From Thalassospira tepidiphila MCCC 1A03514 (lineage in GTDB: Bacteria > Pseudomonadota > Alphaproteobacteria > Rhodospirillales > Thalassospiraceae): a stretch of 64,000 nt of DNA. Positions 35,306 to 44,148 of the stretch are shown one piece after another. The DNA is taken from assembly GCF_001662875.1 (NCBI RefSeq), contig NZ_JPVZ01000009.1, positions 62,001-126,000 of the forward strand, given 5' to 3'. The notes under the pieces were generated by a model that was not told the origin of the DNA, did not search any database, and saw only the letters and a program-made list of their open reading frames with translations. The translations under genes and the position numbers were made by a program. Each line of letters starts with the position of its first letter. Position 1 is the stretch's first letter.

Positions 35306-35893
35306 TTACACGTCGAAGAACACGGTTTCCGCGTCCCCCTGCATGTGAATATCGATCCGGTATTCAATCCCCGTCGGGGTTTCGACACGCTTGGCAATCA
35401 GGGTGTCGCGACGATCCGCTGGCACCGACTGCAAGACAGGGTCCTTGGCATTCAGATCCGCCTCATCGTCGAAGTAAAAACGGGTAAAGGCGTGAACCAG
35501 CATGCCGCGCATAAAGACGATAACGTTGACAAACGGCGCCTCGGCATCGGCAACAACACCCGGCTTTACCGTATCAAACCAGAAGCGCAGCTTGGCATCC
35601 GTGCCGGTGCCGCAACGGCCAAGCCCGCGGAAACCGGTATCAGCCACATCAATCGGCTTTTCGTTGTAATTGCCGTCGGCGTCGGCCTGCCAGATTTCGA
35701 TCATCGCGTCATTGACCGGGTTGCCGTCGCCATCAAAGACGGTACCGGTAATGCGGATATGTTCACCCTTGGCATCCGGGCCGGCAACGGTCGGATCGGC
35801 GATGTCGGTAAAGTCGTATGCGTACTGGCCTGCGGTCAAGCCATAGGCGAAATACGGACCAACCGTCTGAGAGGGGGTTTCACCATAAGCCAT
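35306..35893 (-). CDS. pcaG: Protocatechuate 3,4-dioxygenase alpha subunit
   Basis: 195 residues of the intradiol dioxygenase family. It opens with ETPSQTVGPYFAYGL-type sequence (here GETPSQTVGPYFAYG) and contains DGNPVNDAMIEIWQADADG, the core beta-fold motif. The alpha subunit lacks the iron site and supports the PcaH subunit. It follows pcaH after 3 nt. The complex opens the protocatechuate ring to 3-carboxy-cis,cis-muconate. Confidence 0.95.
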   Translation of the reverse strand: MAYGETPSQTVGPYFAYGLTAGQYAYDFTDIADPTVAGPDAKGEHIRITGTVFDGDGNPVNDAMIEIWQADADGNYNEKPIDVADTGFRGLGRCGTGTDAKLRFWFDTVKPGVVADAEAPFVNVIVFMRGMLVHAFTRFYFDDEADLNAKDPVLQSVPADRRDTLIAKRVETPTGIEYRIDIHMQGDAETVFFDV

Positions 35894-35896
35894 GAC

Positions 35897-36598
35897 TTAA
35901 TTCTCCATCGGGGTGCCGTTGCGTCCACGCAGGACAATGTCGAACTGATAACCAAGGGCAAAGCCCTCCTCGGTCTTGTCGATCGAGAATTTGGCAATCA
36001 GGCGTTCACGGGCTGCTGCGTCCTCGGTGCCAAGGAAAATCGGATCAAGATCAAGCAGCGGATCACCCGGGAAATACATCTGGGTCACAAGACGGGTGGC
36101 AAAACCCGGACCAAACAACGACAGGTGAATATGGTTCGGACGCCACGCATTGAAGTGGTTGCCCCACGGATAGGCCCCCGGCTTGATGGTATAGAATTTG
36201 TAGTTGCCCTGATCATCGGTAAAGCAACGCCCCGACCCGCGGAAGTTCGGATCCAGCGGCGCGTCATGCTGATCGACCTTGTGCACGTAACGGCCTGCTG
36301 CGTTCGCCTGCCAGACTTCGACCAGGATATTGGGCTGCGGACGACCATCGGTATCCATCACCCGGCCATGCACAACAATGCGTTCGCCAAGCGGCTCGCC
36401 ATTGACGACACCGTTCTTGGTCAGATCGAAATCAAGCTCACGCACAGATGCCGGGGCAAAACGCGGACCGGTGCCCTCGGTCAGTCCCGATTTGATGGCA
36501 AGCGGTGCTTGGGTCGGACCACGCAACAGGGTCGATTTGTAACCGGGTGCGATATAGGGGGCGTGGGAGCCCCAGTCACGCGGTTTAAAGGTGGACAT
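35897..36598 (-). CDS. pcaH: Protocatechuate 3,4-dioxygenase beta subunit
   Basis: 233 residues carrying the Fe(III) site: Tyr in the TIKPGAYPWG segment and the His-x-His of RPNHIHLSLFG are the visible metal ligands, with LVEVWQANAAGRY as the family core. It is the catalytic subunit of intradiol ring cleavage. It is 5 nt downstream of pcaC and 3 nt upstream of pcaG, so the D-C-H-G genes form a tight block. Confidence 0.96.
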   Translation of the reverse strand: MSTFKPRDWGSHAPYIAPGYKSTLLRGPTQAPLAIKSGLTEGTGPRFAPASVRELDFDLTKNGVVNGEPLGERIVVHGRVMDTDGRPQPNILVEVWQANAAGRYVHKVDQHDAPLDPNFRGSGRCFTDDQGNYKFYTIKPGAYPWGNHFNAWRPNHIHLSLFGPGFATRLVTQMYFPGDPLLDLDPIFLGTEDAAARERLIAKFSIDKTEEGFALGYQFDIVLRGRNGTPMEN

Positions 36599-36603
36599 GA
36601 GGC

Positions 36604-37008
36604 TTACTCTCCCTTGGGTGACGCGTCTGATGCCGCGTCGATTTCGGCATAGGTTTGTTTGGCAATGCGGAAGGCCGTATTGGCGGCGGGAACGCCGGCA
36701 TAAACCGCAACATGCATCAGGGTTTCACGGATATCATCGCGTGTTGCCCCGGTATTCAAAGTCGCCCGAATATGCATGGCAAGTTCTTCTTCGTGGCCAA
36801 GCCCCGCAAGCAGTGCGATGGTCACGATGGAGCGTTCACGCTTGGTGAAGGCGTCGCTTGTCCAGACACCGTTCCAGACATTCTCGGTGATATAGCGCTG
36901 AAAACCTTCGTCGATTTCCGTAATTTTTTGGGTGGCGCGATCCACATGTGCATCGCCCAAAACGGAACGGCGGGTTTTCATGCCAACGTCATACCGGCTC
37001 TCAGACAA
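36604..37008 (-). CDS. pcaC: 4-carboxymuconolactone decarboxylase
   Basis: 134 residues of the CMD/AhpD-like family (SIVTIALLAGLGHEEELAMHIRATLNTG, with the conserved His near the catalytic Glu). It decarboxylates 4-carboxymuconolactone to the enol-lactone. Its start overlaps the pcaD stop by 8 nt. It is a stand-alone PcaC, not the PcaL fusion seen in some taxa. Confidence 0.94.
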   Translation of the reverse strand: MSESRYDVGMKTRRSVLGDAHVDRATQKITEIDEGFQRYITENVWNGVWTSDAFTKRERSIVTIALLAGLGHEEELAMHIRATLNTGATRDDIRETLMHVAVYAGVPAANTAFRIAKQTYAEIDAASDASPKGE

Positions 37009-37801
37009 GGTTCTTCTCCTTGGTAAATCGGTCGATCAACCGGGTCAGCAATTCCGGGGTTTCGATGCATGGCAAATGCCCGACCCCGTCAATCAATTCG
37101 AATTCGGCATTGGGGATCATGTCTGCCGTGGCGCGTACCACATCGGGCGGCGTTGCCAGATCTTCCGATCCACAGATACATAATGTCGGCACAGCAATTT
37201 TTGCCGCCGCATCGCGCAGATCACCATCGCGCAGCGCAATACAGGTCCCGATGTAACCCTCAACCGTGGTACGCACCAGCATGTCGCGATACATCGCGGT
37301 TTCGAGAACCCGTTCCTTGCGGAAGGTCGGCGAAAGCCAGCGTTCCATGATCGCATCGCCCATGGATGCAATCCCGTCGGCCTTGATCGCCTCGATCCGG
37401 GTGTTCCAGCTGTCATAATCGCCAAGCTTGGCGGCGGTATCGCAAAGGATCAGACCCCGCACGCGGTTTGGCACCAGTTCGGTGACTTTCTGGGCGATCA
37501 GACCGCCAACAGACAGACCGCAAATGATCACTTGATCAAGGCCAAGGTAATCAAGCAACCCGATCAGATCATTGGCATGCAGCGCGACGTCATAAGGCGC
37601 ATCACCAATCCCCGACAGGCCATGCCCGCGTTTGTCATAGGTCACGATGTTGAACGTTGAGGAAAGCGCATCAACGACATCATCCCAGATGCGAAGATCC
37701 GTCCCCAGAGAATTTGCAAAGACCAGTGCCGGGCCGTTTTTCGGGCCTGACTGGCTGTAATGAATGTGTGTCCCGTTGACCGGGGCGACTTGCAGACTCA
37801 T
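37001..37801 (-). CDS. pcaD: 3-oxoadipate enol-lactonase
   Basis: 266-residue alpha/beta hydrolase; nucleophile in CGLSVGGLIAQ near residue 96 and catalytic His in GVGHLPCIE near the C-terminus. It hydrolyses 3-oxoadipate enol-lactone to 3-oxoadipate. ATG 37801 follows AGGGTGG; a GTG nine codons upstream is possible. It is the first gene of the pca operon and is divergent from pcaQ. Confidence 0.94.
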   Translation of the reverse strand: MSLQVAPVNGTHIHYSQSGPKNGPALVFANSLGTDLRIWDDVVDALSSTFNIVTYDKRGHGLSGIGDAPYDVALHANDLIGLLDYLGLDQVIICGLSVGGLIAQKVTELVPNRVRGLILCDTAAKLGDYDSWNTRIEAIKADGIASMGDAIMERWLSPTFRKERVLETAMYRDMLVRTTVEGYIGTCIALRDGDLRDAAAKIAVPTLCICGSEDLATPPDVVRATADMIPNAEFELIDGVGHLPCIETPELLTRLIDRFTKEKNLV

Positions 37802-37848
37802 TATCGTTTCCACCCTGCTTGTTTGCACTCACATTCGCAGATGGTTTT

Positions 37849-37899
37849 GGTTATGTAAAATGAGGAATTGCGTAATTTGCATAACTATATAATTATGCA
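37849..37899. promoter_or_regulatory. Probable PcaQ control region between pcaD and pcaQ
   Basis: TGCATAA-N8-TTATGCA (37878-37899) is a 7-bp inverted repeat containing ATAACTATATAATTAT, which follows the spacing of the known PcaQ box (ATAACC-N4-GGTTAA), with the arms conserved at ATAAC and TTA. A GGTTATG half-site occurs at 37849. PcaQ of rhizobia activates pca genes with an aromatic pathway intermediate as effector; the site call is inference. Confidence 0.5.
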
Positions 37900-37946
37900 T
37901 GAACCAGCCATAAGAACATTCTAAACTGTTGATGTATAGGGCACCC

Positions 37947-38888
37947 ATGCTTGATCAACGCATTAAATTCCGCCATCTGACCTGCTTTCTTGAGGTCGCG
38001 CGCCAACGCAGTGTCGTCAAGGCAGCCGATACGCTTTCGATCACCCAACCCGCTGTTTCCAAAACCATTCGCGAGCTGGAAGAACATCTTGATGCGCGGT
38101 TGTTTGACCGATCAAAGCGCGGCGTCACCCTGACCGACTTTGGCAAGGTTTTCCTACGCTATGCCGGGGCAAGTGTTACGGCCCTTCGCCAAGGTGTCGA
38201 CAGCATCAGCCAGGTGCGCATGCAAGGCGGGCTTTCGATCAATCTTGGGGTCCTGCCCACAGTTGCCGCCAGCGTGATGCCCAACGCCATTCGTCATTTC
38301 AAAACGCTGAGCCCCGATACGACGGTCAAGGTCGTGGCTGGTCCGAACGTGATGTTGATGGGACAATTACGCGTGGGTGAACTTGATCTGGTGGTCGGAC
38401 GACTGGCCGAACCCGATCAGATGTCGGGATTGTCGTTCATACATTTATATTCCGAGCATATTTCGCTGGTCGCCAGACCGGGCCATCCGTTGCTGGCCGA
38501 CAAGAACCCGGACATTACCCGCATTCGCGAATTCACCGTTCTGGTGCCGCCGAAACACGCGATTATTCACCCAACGGTCGACAAGATGCTGATTGCGCAT
38601 GGCATTGGTGCGATCCCCGACCGTATCGAAACCGTTTCGACATCTTTCGGGCGTGCTTTTACGCGCGAAACCGACGCGATCTGGATCATTTCGAACGGGG
38701 CTGTGGCATCCGACATTGCCGAAGGGCATCTGGTCGAACTGCCGATCGATACCAGCGATACCTTTGGTCCCGTTGGGTTGACGACCAGAATTGATTCGCC
38801 AATTTCGCCGCCGGTTGAAATGCTGATCAATGCTGTGCGCGAAGAAGCACAACGTCATCACAGTGCACAGGCAGGGGCGAAAGGATAA
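37947..38888 (+). CDS. pcaQ: LysR family regulator PcaQ
   Basis: 313 residues. It opens with LDQRIKFRHLTCFLEVARQRS and has a LysR HTH (KAADTLSITQPAVSKTIRELE), with an effector domain from about residue 90. The opening and the divergent placement next to pcaD match PcaQ of rhizobia and agrobacteria, which activates pcaDCHGB-type operons in response to beta-carboxy-muconate. ATG 37947 has AGGG upstream; TTG and ATG codons at 37929 and 37932 are in frame but less likely. Confidence 0.9.
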   Translation: MLDQRIKFRHLTCFLEVARQRSVVKAADTLSITQPAVSKTIRELEEHLDARLFDRSKRGVTLTDFGKVFLRYAGASVTALRQGVDSISQVRMQGGLSINLGVLPTVAASVMPNAIRHFKTLSPDTTVKVVAGPNVMLMGQLRVGELDLVVGRLAEPDQMSGLSFIHLYSEHISLVARPGHPLLADKNPDITRIREFTVLVPPKHAIIHPTVDKMLIAHGIGAIPDRIETVSTSFGRAFTRETDAIWIISNGAVASDIAEGHLVELPIDTSDTFGPVGLTTRIDSPISPPVEMLINAVREEAQRHHSAQAGAKG

Positions 38889-38893
38889 TCATT

Positions 38894-38933
38894 TGGTTAT
38901 GGATATGTGCTTACATATCATTATACATAACCA
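38894..38933. promoter_or_regulatory. Nested palindrome between pcaQ and the TRAP operon
   Basis: TGGTTATG / CATAACCA arms enclose ATATGT-GCTT-ACATAT. The 233-nt region 38889-39121 holds no gene and should contain the TRAP promoter. The half-site GGTTATG also occurs in the pcaQ-pcaD region. Regulator unknown. Confidence 0.45.
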
Positions 38934-39121
38934 TCACGTACCGATTAGATTGCCTTTAATTCGACATGGCTGAAATGCGCCAAACGCAAGTCATGTGATA
39001 AAAAGAAGAACAAAAACAATAACAAAAAGAACTCTTGGAAAACTTCGCACGCTAGATGCGCATCGTGGCTGAACGTTTGTCAGCGCAATGAACGCGACAA
39101 GACGTTCAAAGGAGGAAGAGA

Positions 39122-40153
39122 ATGAAACAGATCACCAAATTGCTTGCCGGTGCAGCTGTCGCGACGATGGTGTCGTTCGGCGCACACGCACAGGAAGTCA
39201 CCCTGACCGTCCACCATTTCCTGGGTCCGAAAGCACCGGCCCAGTCGAAAATGATCGAACCGTGGGCCAAGAAAATCGAAGAAGAATCAAACGGCCGTAT
39301 CAAGTTTGAAATCTTCCCGTCCATGTCGCTGGGCGGCAATCCGCCGGAACTGTATCGTCAGGTCCGCGACGGCGTTGCCGACATCGTCTGGACCCTTCCG
39401 GGTTACACCCCGGGCGTATTCCCGCGCCTTGAAGTGTTTGAACTTCCGGGTGTTCACCTTGGCGATGCACGCGCAACCAACCTTGCGATGTGGGATCTTC
39501 GTGATGAATATGCCGAAGACCTTACTGACATTCACCCGCTTGCCGTTCACGTGCATGCCGGTCAGGCAATCCACCTGACCAGCAAGGAAGTCCGCACCGT
39601 TGATGACGTCAAGGGCCTGAAGCTGCGTACCCCGACGCGTACCGGTTCCTGGGTGATTGAATCCTGGGGTGCCGAGCCCGTTGGCATGCCGGTTCCGGCC
39701 CTGCCGCAGGCCATGTCGCTTGGCGTGGTTGATGGCGGTCTGGTGCCGTTCGAAGTTGTTCCGCCGCTGAAACTGGCTGAACTGATTTCCTATTCTGTTG
39801 AAGGCGAAGGCGTAAATTCACGCTTTGGCACCTCGACCTTCCTGTTTGCGATGAACAAGGACCGGTATGAGAGCCTGCCCGACGACCTGAAAGAAATCAT
39901 CGACCGTAATTCCGGCCGTGATTTTGCGGCTGAAATCGGTGACGTGTTTAACGGCGTTGAAGAAGTCGGCAAGCGCATGGTCAACGAAGGCAAAGGTCAG
40001 GTCGTTCAGATCACCGCTGCCGAAAAGGCAACCTTTGACGATGCGTCTGCATCTGTTGTTGATCGCTGGATCGAAGAAGCCAATTCCAACGGCATCGATG
40101 GCGCGAAACTTGTCGAAGATGCCAAGGCCGCTGTTCAGAGCCACACCAAGTAA
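39122..40153 (+). CDS. dctP: TRAP transporter solute-binding protein DctP
   Basis: 343 residues with a signal peptide ending AHAQE. The segment DVKGLKLRTPTRTGSWV holds the carboxylate-binding Arg, followed by LPQAMSLGVVDGGLVPFEVVPP. It carries an acidic substrate to DctQM. RBS AAAGGAGGAAG precedes ATG. The pcaQ gene immediately upstream suggests an aromatic acid as ligand, but this is context only. A perfect 11-bp stem-loop follows at 40182. Confidence 0.92.
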   Translation: MKQITKLLAGAAVATMVSFGAHAQEVTLTVHHFLGPKAPAQSKMIEPWAKKIEEESNGRIKFEIFPSMSLGGNPPELYRQVRDGVADIVWTLPGYTPGVFPRLEVFELPGVHLGDARATNLAMWDLRDEYAEDLTDIHPLAVHVHAGQAIHLTSKEVRTVDDVKGLKLRTPTRTGSWVIESWGAEPVGMPVPALPQAMSLGVVDGGLVPFEVVPPLKLAELISYSVEGEGVNSRFGTSTFLFAMNKDRYESLPDDLKEIIDRNSGRDFAAEIGDVFNGVEEVGKRMVNEGKGQVVQITAAEKATFDDASASVVDRWIEEANSNGIDGAKLVEDAKAAVQSHTK

Positions 40154-40181
40154 CATCCCGACGTTGCTGGTAAATCTTGTG

Positions 40182-40210
40182 GGGTCACGTATCATGTCGA
40201 TACGTGACCC
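40182..40210 (+). other. Intercistronic stem-loop after dctP
   Basis: Perfect 11-bp inverted repeat GGGTCACGTAT / ATACGTGACCC with a 7-nt loop. It is 28 nt after the dctP stop and 26 nt before dctQ. No T-run follows. It has the same stem length and position as the hairpins after the PotD-like gene and the first dctP. Confidence 0.65.
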
Positions 40211-40236
40211 TCTGTTCCCGCAAGAATGTTAGAGAT

Positions 40237-40734
40237 ATGAAAAACGTGCTCTACAAGGCCGCTTCGTGGCTTGCTATTGCCGGTGGCATGCTTGCCCTGC
40301 TGATCTCGATTGTTACGATCGTTAACGTGACCGCCTTTGGTCTCGACAAGATCGCCCGGCTGTTTGATGCCAACGTCCCGGCCATTATCGGCTATGAGGA
40401 CTTTGTCAGCATGATCGTCAGTTCGGCGGCGTTGATGTTTTTCCCCTATTGTCAGGCACATCGCGGCCATGTCGCGGTGGACGTTTTCATCAAGATGTTT
40501 CCCGACTGGTTTGCGCGGGTGGTCGATACCCTGTCGTCCGTTCTGATGACCGCACTTGCGCTGTTCCTGGGGTATATGATGGTCAATGGCCTGATCGAAG
40601 TGCGCAGCGACAATACCCTTTCGGCAATTTTGGGCTGGCCGATCTGGCCGTTCTATGTCCCGGGCATCATTGCGATGTTCCTGTGGGCGGCAATTGCCGG
40701 AAACCAGATTTTCGAGAGAGAGGCCGATGTCTGA
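40237..40734 (+). CDS. dctQ: TRAP transporter small permease DctQ
   Basis: 165 residues with four membrane segments; the ANVPAIIGYEDFVSMIVSSA region corresponds to the DctQ signature (the Glu of the E-x-x pattern is present). ATG 40237 is preceded by TTAGAGAT. It overlaps dctM by 8 nt. Confidence 0.88.
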   Translation: MKNVLYKAASWLAIAGGMLALLISIVTIVNVTAFGLDKIARLFDANVPAIIGYEDFVSMIVSSAALMFFPYCQAHRGHVAVDVFIKMFPDWFARVVDTLSSVLMTALALFLGYMMVNGLIEVRSDNTLSAILGWPIWPFYVPGIIAMFLWAAIAGNQIFEREADV

Positions 40735-42118
40735 ACGTGAATTGATCGGCCTTGGTGGCCTTGCCCTTCTCTTTGTGATCCTGGCACTGCGTGTGCCCGT
40801 CGGCCTTGCCATGGTGGGTGTCGGCATCGGCGGCAACTATGTGCTTAGCCTGTTTTTCCCGTTCCTGCGCTTTGATCCCTATCTGCAGCAGTTTAAATCC
40901 CTGTTGTACGGGATTGTGTCGAACTACGAACTGTCGGTCGTGCCGCTGTTTGTTCTGATGGGGTATCTCGCAAGTCAGGCCAACCTGTCGCGCGATCTGT
41001 TTCAGGGTGTAAATGCCATCCTTGGCCGTTTCCGTGGTGGCGTTGCCATGGCGGCCATCGGGGCGTGTGCCGGTTTTGGCGCGGTGTGTGGATCATCGCT
41101 TGCCACCGCATCGACCATGGGCAAGGTCGCCCTGCCCGAACTTGATCGGCTGAAATATTCGCCGCGTCTGGCAACCGGTACGCTGGCTGCGGGTGGTACG
41201 CTTGGCATTCTGATCCCGCCGTCAGTCGCCCTTGTGATTTACGCGGTCACGGTCGAAGCATCGATCATTCAGATGTTTCAGGCCGCCATCATTCCGGGCC
41301 TGATTGCGGTTCTGTTCTTTATGGCGGTGATTGCCATTCAGGTGCGCCTGAACCCGTCACTGGCCCCGAAACCCGAACCGATGCCAGCCGCTGAGCGCAA
41401 GGAAGCATTGCTGCGCCTGATCCCGGTGATGGTGATCTTTGGATCGATCATTCTGGGGCTCGGTGCCGGTCTGTTTACCCCGACACCGGCGGCGGGTGTG
41501 GGCGTGTTCGCCATTCTGGTCTACGGCGTCTATATGCGCATTCGTGGCAAAGGTGGCCTGACCTGGAAAGGTCTGCGCCAGTCGCTTAAAGACACCGCGA
41601 TCACATCCTCGATGATTTTCTTCATCCTGTTGGGTGCAGAAATCCTCAAGGGCTTCTTTAGCCGTGCCAACCTTCCGGCCTATATGGCAGAAGCCGCCGC
41701 CACCAGCGGCTTTGATCCGTGGCTTGTCATGGTTTTGATGTTGCTTGCCCTGATCCTACTGGGCTGCTTCATGGAAAGCCTGTCGATGATTGTCGTGGTT
41801 ATCCCGTTCTTCTGGCCGGCCCTTGTTGATATCAATGGCGGCGACTGGGCGACGGCGGCAACAGCGGCCTATGGCATGGGGACCGAGGATCTGAAGATCT
41901 GGTTCGGGATCCTCGCACTCATTGTCGTTGAGCTTGGGTTGATTACGCCACCGGTGGGACTGAACGTGTTTATCATTAACGCACTCGCCAAGGGAGTCCC
42001 GATGAGCCAGACATTCCGCGGTGTGATGCCGTTCTTTGGCGCCGAGATCATTCGTATTCTGCTTCTGATCTTTGCGCCGATATTAACGTTGTTTGTGCCA
42101 ACGCTGCTTGGCAATTAG
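40727..42118 (+). CDS. dctM: TRAP transporter large permease DctM
   Basis: 463 residues with many hydrophobic helices. GVNAILGRFRGGVAMAAIGACAGFGAVCGSSLATASTM and AAGGTLGILIPPSVALVIYA are DctM family blocks, given here as adjacent segments near residues 95-165. It forms the transport channel. It is the last gene of the three-gene operon and is followed by an intrinsic terminator. Confidence 0.9.
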   Translation: MSERELIGLGGLALLFVILALRVPVGLAMVGVGIGGNYVLSLFFPFLRFDPYLQQFKSLLYGIVSNYELSVVPLFVLMGYLASQANLSRDLFQGVNAILGRFRGGVAMAAIGACAGFGAVCGSSLATASTMGKVALPELDRLKYSPRLATGTLAAGGTLGILIPPSVALVIYAVTVEASIIQMFQAAIIPGLIAVLFFMAVIAIQVRLNPSLAPKPEPMPAAERKEALLRLIPVMVIFGSIILGLGAGLFTPTPAAGVGVFAILVYGVYMRIRGKGGLTWKGLRQSLKDTAITSSMIFFILLGAEILKGFFSRANLPAYMAEAAATSGFDPWLVMVLMLLALILLGCFMESLSMIVVVIPFFWPALVDINGGDWATAATAAYGMGTEDLKIWFGILALIVVELGLITPPVGLNVFIINALAKGVPMSQTFRGVMPFFGAEIIRILLLIFAPILTLFVPTLLGN

Positions 42119-42136
42119 CGACGCTAACAGAACTCG

Positions 42137-42169
42137 GAAAAGCCCGCCCATCATCTTGGCGGGCTTTTC
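42137..42169. terminator. Intrinsic terminator after dctM
   Basis: Stem GAAAAGCCCGCC / GGCGGGCTTTTC with a 9-nt loop and a T-run, 18 nt after the dctM stop. Confidence 0.88.
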
Positions 42170-42227
42170 TGTTGGTGTTCGGTGGTGTAAAATCTTTTGC
42201 ACAAACAATGTTTGAAAGGCGTGGAGT

Positions 42228-43040
42228 TTGGCAGAAGATAAGGACCATTTTCGTGTCCGATTGCAAAACGTTCTTTGGGCGACGTGGGCGCATTTCCAGA
42301 GTTGGATGTTGGTGTACGTCGCTGTCCTCGCAGCTGCATTGGTTATTATTGCTGGAATATGGGGACCCTCCATGGTGGGAGGGTGCACGTCCCCTATTTG
42401 CAATGCTATCCGCTCCTTAGAATGGGAAGCCATGAGTGCTGGTTTGTTTGGCTTGGCAGGCGGCCTGTCTGTAATATCTGCGACCCGCTTGCAAATATCC
42501 GCTCAGTTGCGGTCGACGATGCGGCTTGTCGACCAGACATACGACATACACAGCGATACGTTGCAACGGCCAATTTCCAACGCGAAAACAGCAGTTGAGC
42601 AGTTGAGGCTTGCATTGGAAGAACTGCACGTTGTGTTGGTGCGGACTGCGGGAGACGCCGACAAAATCACAAACCAGCAGTTCTATGAAGCAGAATATAT
42701 TGATCGTTACACAAATGAATGCAGAAAGATAAACCCACTTCTGGCGCACGTCGGTGATATCGTTAGACAGATTGGGCCAAGGGAATTTACTGGTGAAACG
42801 GCTGCTGCTCTCCTGCAGGTGCAAGAGAAATGCGCTTTGGCGGTATCCAGTATTGATACATGGGATCTTCGGAGGTCACAGCGGGACAAAACCCATAGTA
42901 CAACGATCAGCAGCATAACTACTGCAACTAGTCTCTGTATGATTGCGGAGCAGTGCTTGAGTGCTCAACTTCGTCAGATCCGAAGTGACTATTCTGATAC
43001 CGGTCATCTCATGCGAAAGTTGTTTCGGAGTATGCGATGA
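42228..43040 (+). CDS. Hypothetical membrane protein
   Basis: 270 residues that I do not recognise. It has one strong hydrophobic segment (MLVYVAVLAAALVIIAGIWG, about residues 27-46) and a second weaker one near 68-85, then a long soluble, mostly helical part with scattered Cys. The codon and base usage is more AT-rich than its neighbours, which points to acquisition. The start is TTG at 42228 with AAGG 8 nt upstream; no ATG fits the frame. A membrane-anchored sensor or effector is possible but unsupported. Confidence 0.65.
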   Translation: MAEDKDHFRVRLQNVLWATWAHFQSWMLVYVAVLAAALVIIAGIWGPSMVGGCTSPICNAIRSLEWEAMSAGLFGLAGGLSVISATRLQISAQLRSTMRLVDQTYDIHSDTLQRPISNAKTAVEQLRLALEELHVVLVRTAGDADKITNQQFYEAEYIDRYTNECRKINPLLAHVGDIVRQIGPREFTGETAAALLQVQEKCALAVSSIDTWDLRRSQRDKTHSTTISSITTATSLCMIAEQCLSAQLRQIRSDYSDTGHLMRKLFRSMR

Positions 43041-43184
43041 GATTCCAGTTGTCTATGATTTGACTGTCTACTTTGGTGATAAGCCCGCGCCAGTTTTGGC
43101 ACATGCATTTCTTTTTTCCGGCTCGAAAACAGTCTAAACCGCCCTGACATAACGAAGATTAACCAATCGCAAATCAGAGCATCC

Positions 43185-44129
43185 ATGCGCAACACCATCC
43201 CGATCTATAAGCTTTACGGCGAACGCGATGCGGCAACGAGCCCCCGCGCACGTGATGGCTATGATCTGGAAAATATCCCCGCATCCGATCCGCAACCGAT
43301 CACCGAACCGGAATTCTTTCATCTTGAAAGCATCCCGGAACGATCACGCCTGCATGATTTGCACATCAAACCGCACCGCCATACCAACCTGTTTCAGCTG
43401 CTGTATATCACCCATGGCACGGCCGAGATCAGCTTTGATGATCAACATCTGACCATGCAGGCAGGCCAGTTGATTACGGTGCCGCCCGGCACCGTACATG
43501 GCTTTAAATTCAGTGATGATATTGATGGCTGGGTGATTTCTCTGACCGACTATCACCTGCAGGAAATTCTCAGCCCCGCACCCAAACTCCTCGCCCGGCT
43601 TGATCAGGCGATCTGCGTTGATACGCGGTCATCCTCTGGCGATGCCAACAGCCCGACCGATTTCCTGATATCGCAACTGGTCACGGAATATTACAGCCAC
43701 AATACCGGGCGGTTGTTTGCGCTTCGTCATATTCTGGGATTGCTGTTGCTTGGTATCGGACGCACCGTGCCGCAGGATCATTCGGCACGCCTGTCGCGCC
43801 AGGAACAAAAGGCCGAAAAATTCCGCAAGTTTCAGACGCTGGTCGAAACGTTCTATAAGCAGCACAAATCGCTTGATTTCTATGCCCGTGAAATCGGCGT
43901 CACCACAACCCAGCTTAACCGCATTGCCAAGGACATTTATGGCATGACCGCAAGCGAGGTGGTGCAAAACCGCCTGATGCTGGAAGCCAAGCGGACCCTG
44001 ATCTATACCGACATCGCCATTCAACAGATCGGAGATAGTCTGGGCTTTCGCGATGCCGGATATTTTTCGCGCTTCTTTACAAAAAAGGCCGGGGTATCCC
44101 CTGCCCGGTTTCGCACCGATAATCGATAG
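43185..44129 (+). CDS. AraC family regulator, PobR-like
   Basis: 314 residues. The opening IPIYKLYGERDAAT and the N-terminal cupin-like domain (PHRHTNLFQLLYITHGTAEIS) resemble PobR, the AraC activator of 4-hydroxybenzoate hydroxylase (pobA). The C-terminal double HTH spans about residues 215-310 (YAREIGVTTTQLNRIAKD; RDAGYFSRFFTKKAGVSPARF). 4-hydroxybenzoate conversion would feed protocatechuate into the pca operon here, but no pobA gene is present in the window. PobR identity is a family inference. Confidence 0.8.
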   Translation: MRNTIPIYKLYGERDAATSPRARDGYDLENIPASDPQPITEPEFFHLESIPERSRLHDLHIKPHRHTNLFQLLYITHGTAEISFDDQHLTMQAGQLITVPPGTVHGFKFSDDIDGWVISLTDYHLQEILSPAPKLLARLDQAICVDTRSSSGDANSPTDFLISQLVTEYYSHNTGRLFALRHILGLLLLGIGRTVPQDHSARLSRQEQKAEKFRKFQTLVETFYKQHKSLDFYAREIGVTTTQLNRIAKDIYGMTASEVVQNRLMLEAKRTLIYTDIAIQQIGDSLGFRDAGYFSRFFTKKAGVSPARFRTDNR

Positions 44130-44148
44130 GCTTTAGGCGTTGGGGCTC

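Noticed and set aside
38894..38933. Nested palindrome upstream of the TRAP operon as a PcaQ box
   Set aside because: The spacing and arms do not follow ATAACC-N4-GGTTAA; only half-sites match, so it is listed as an unknown regulatory element.
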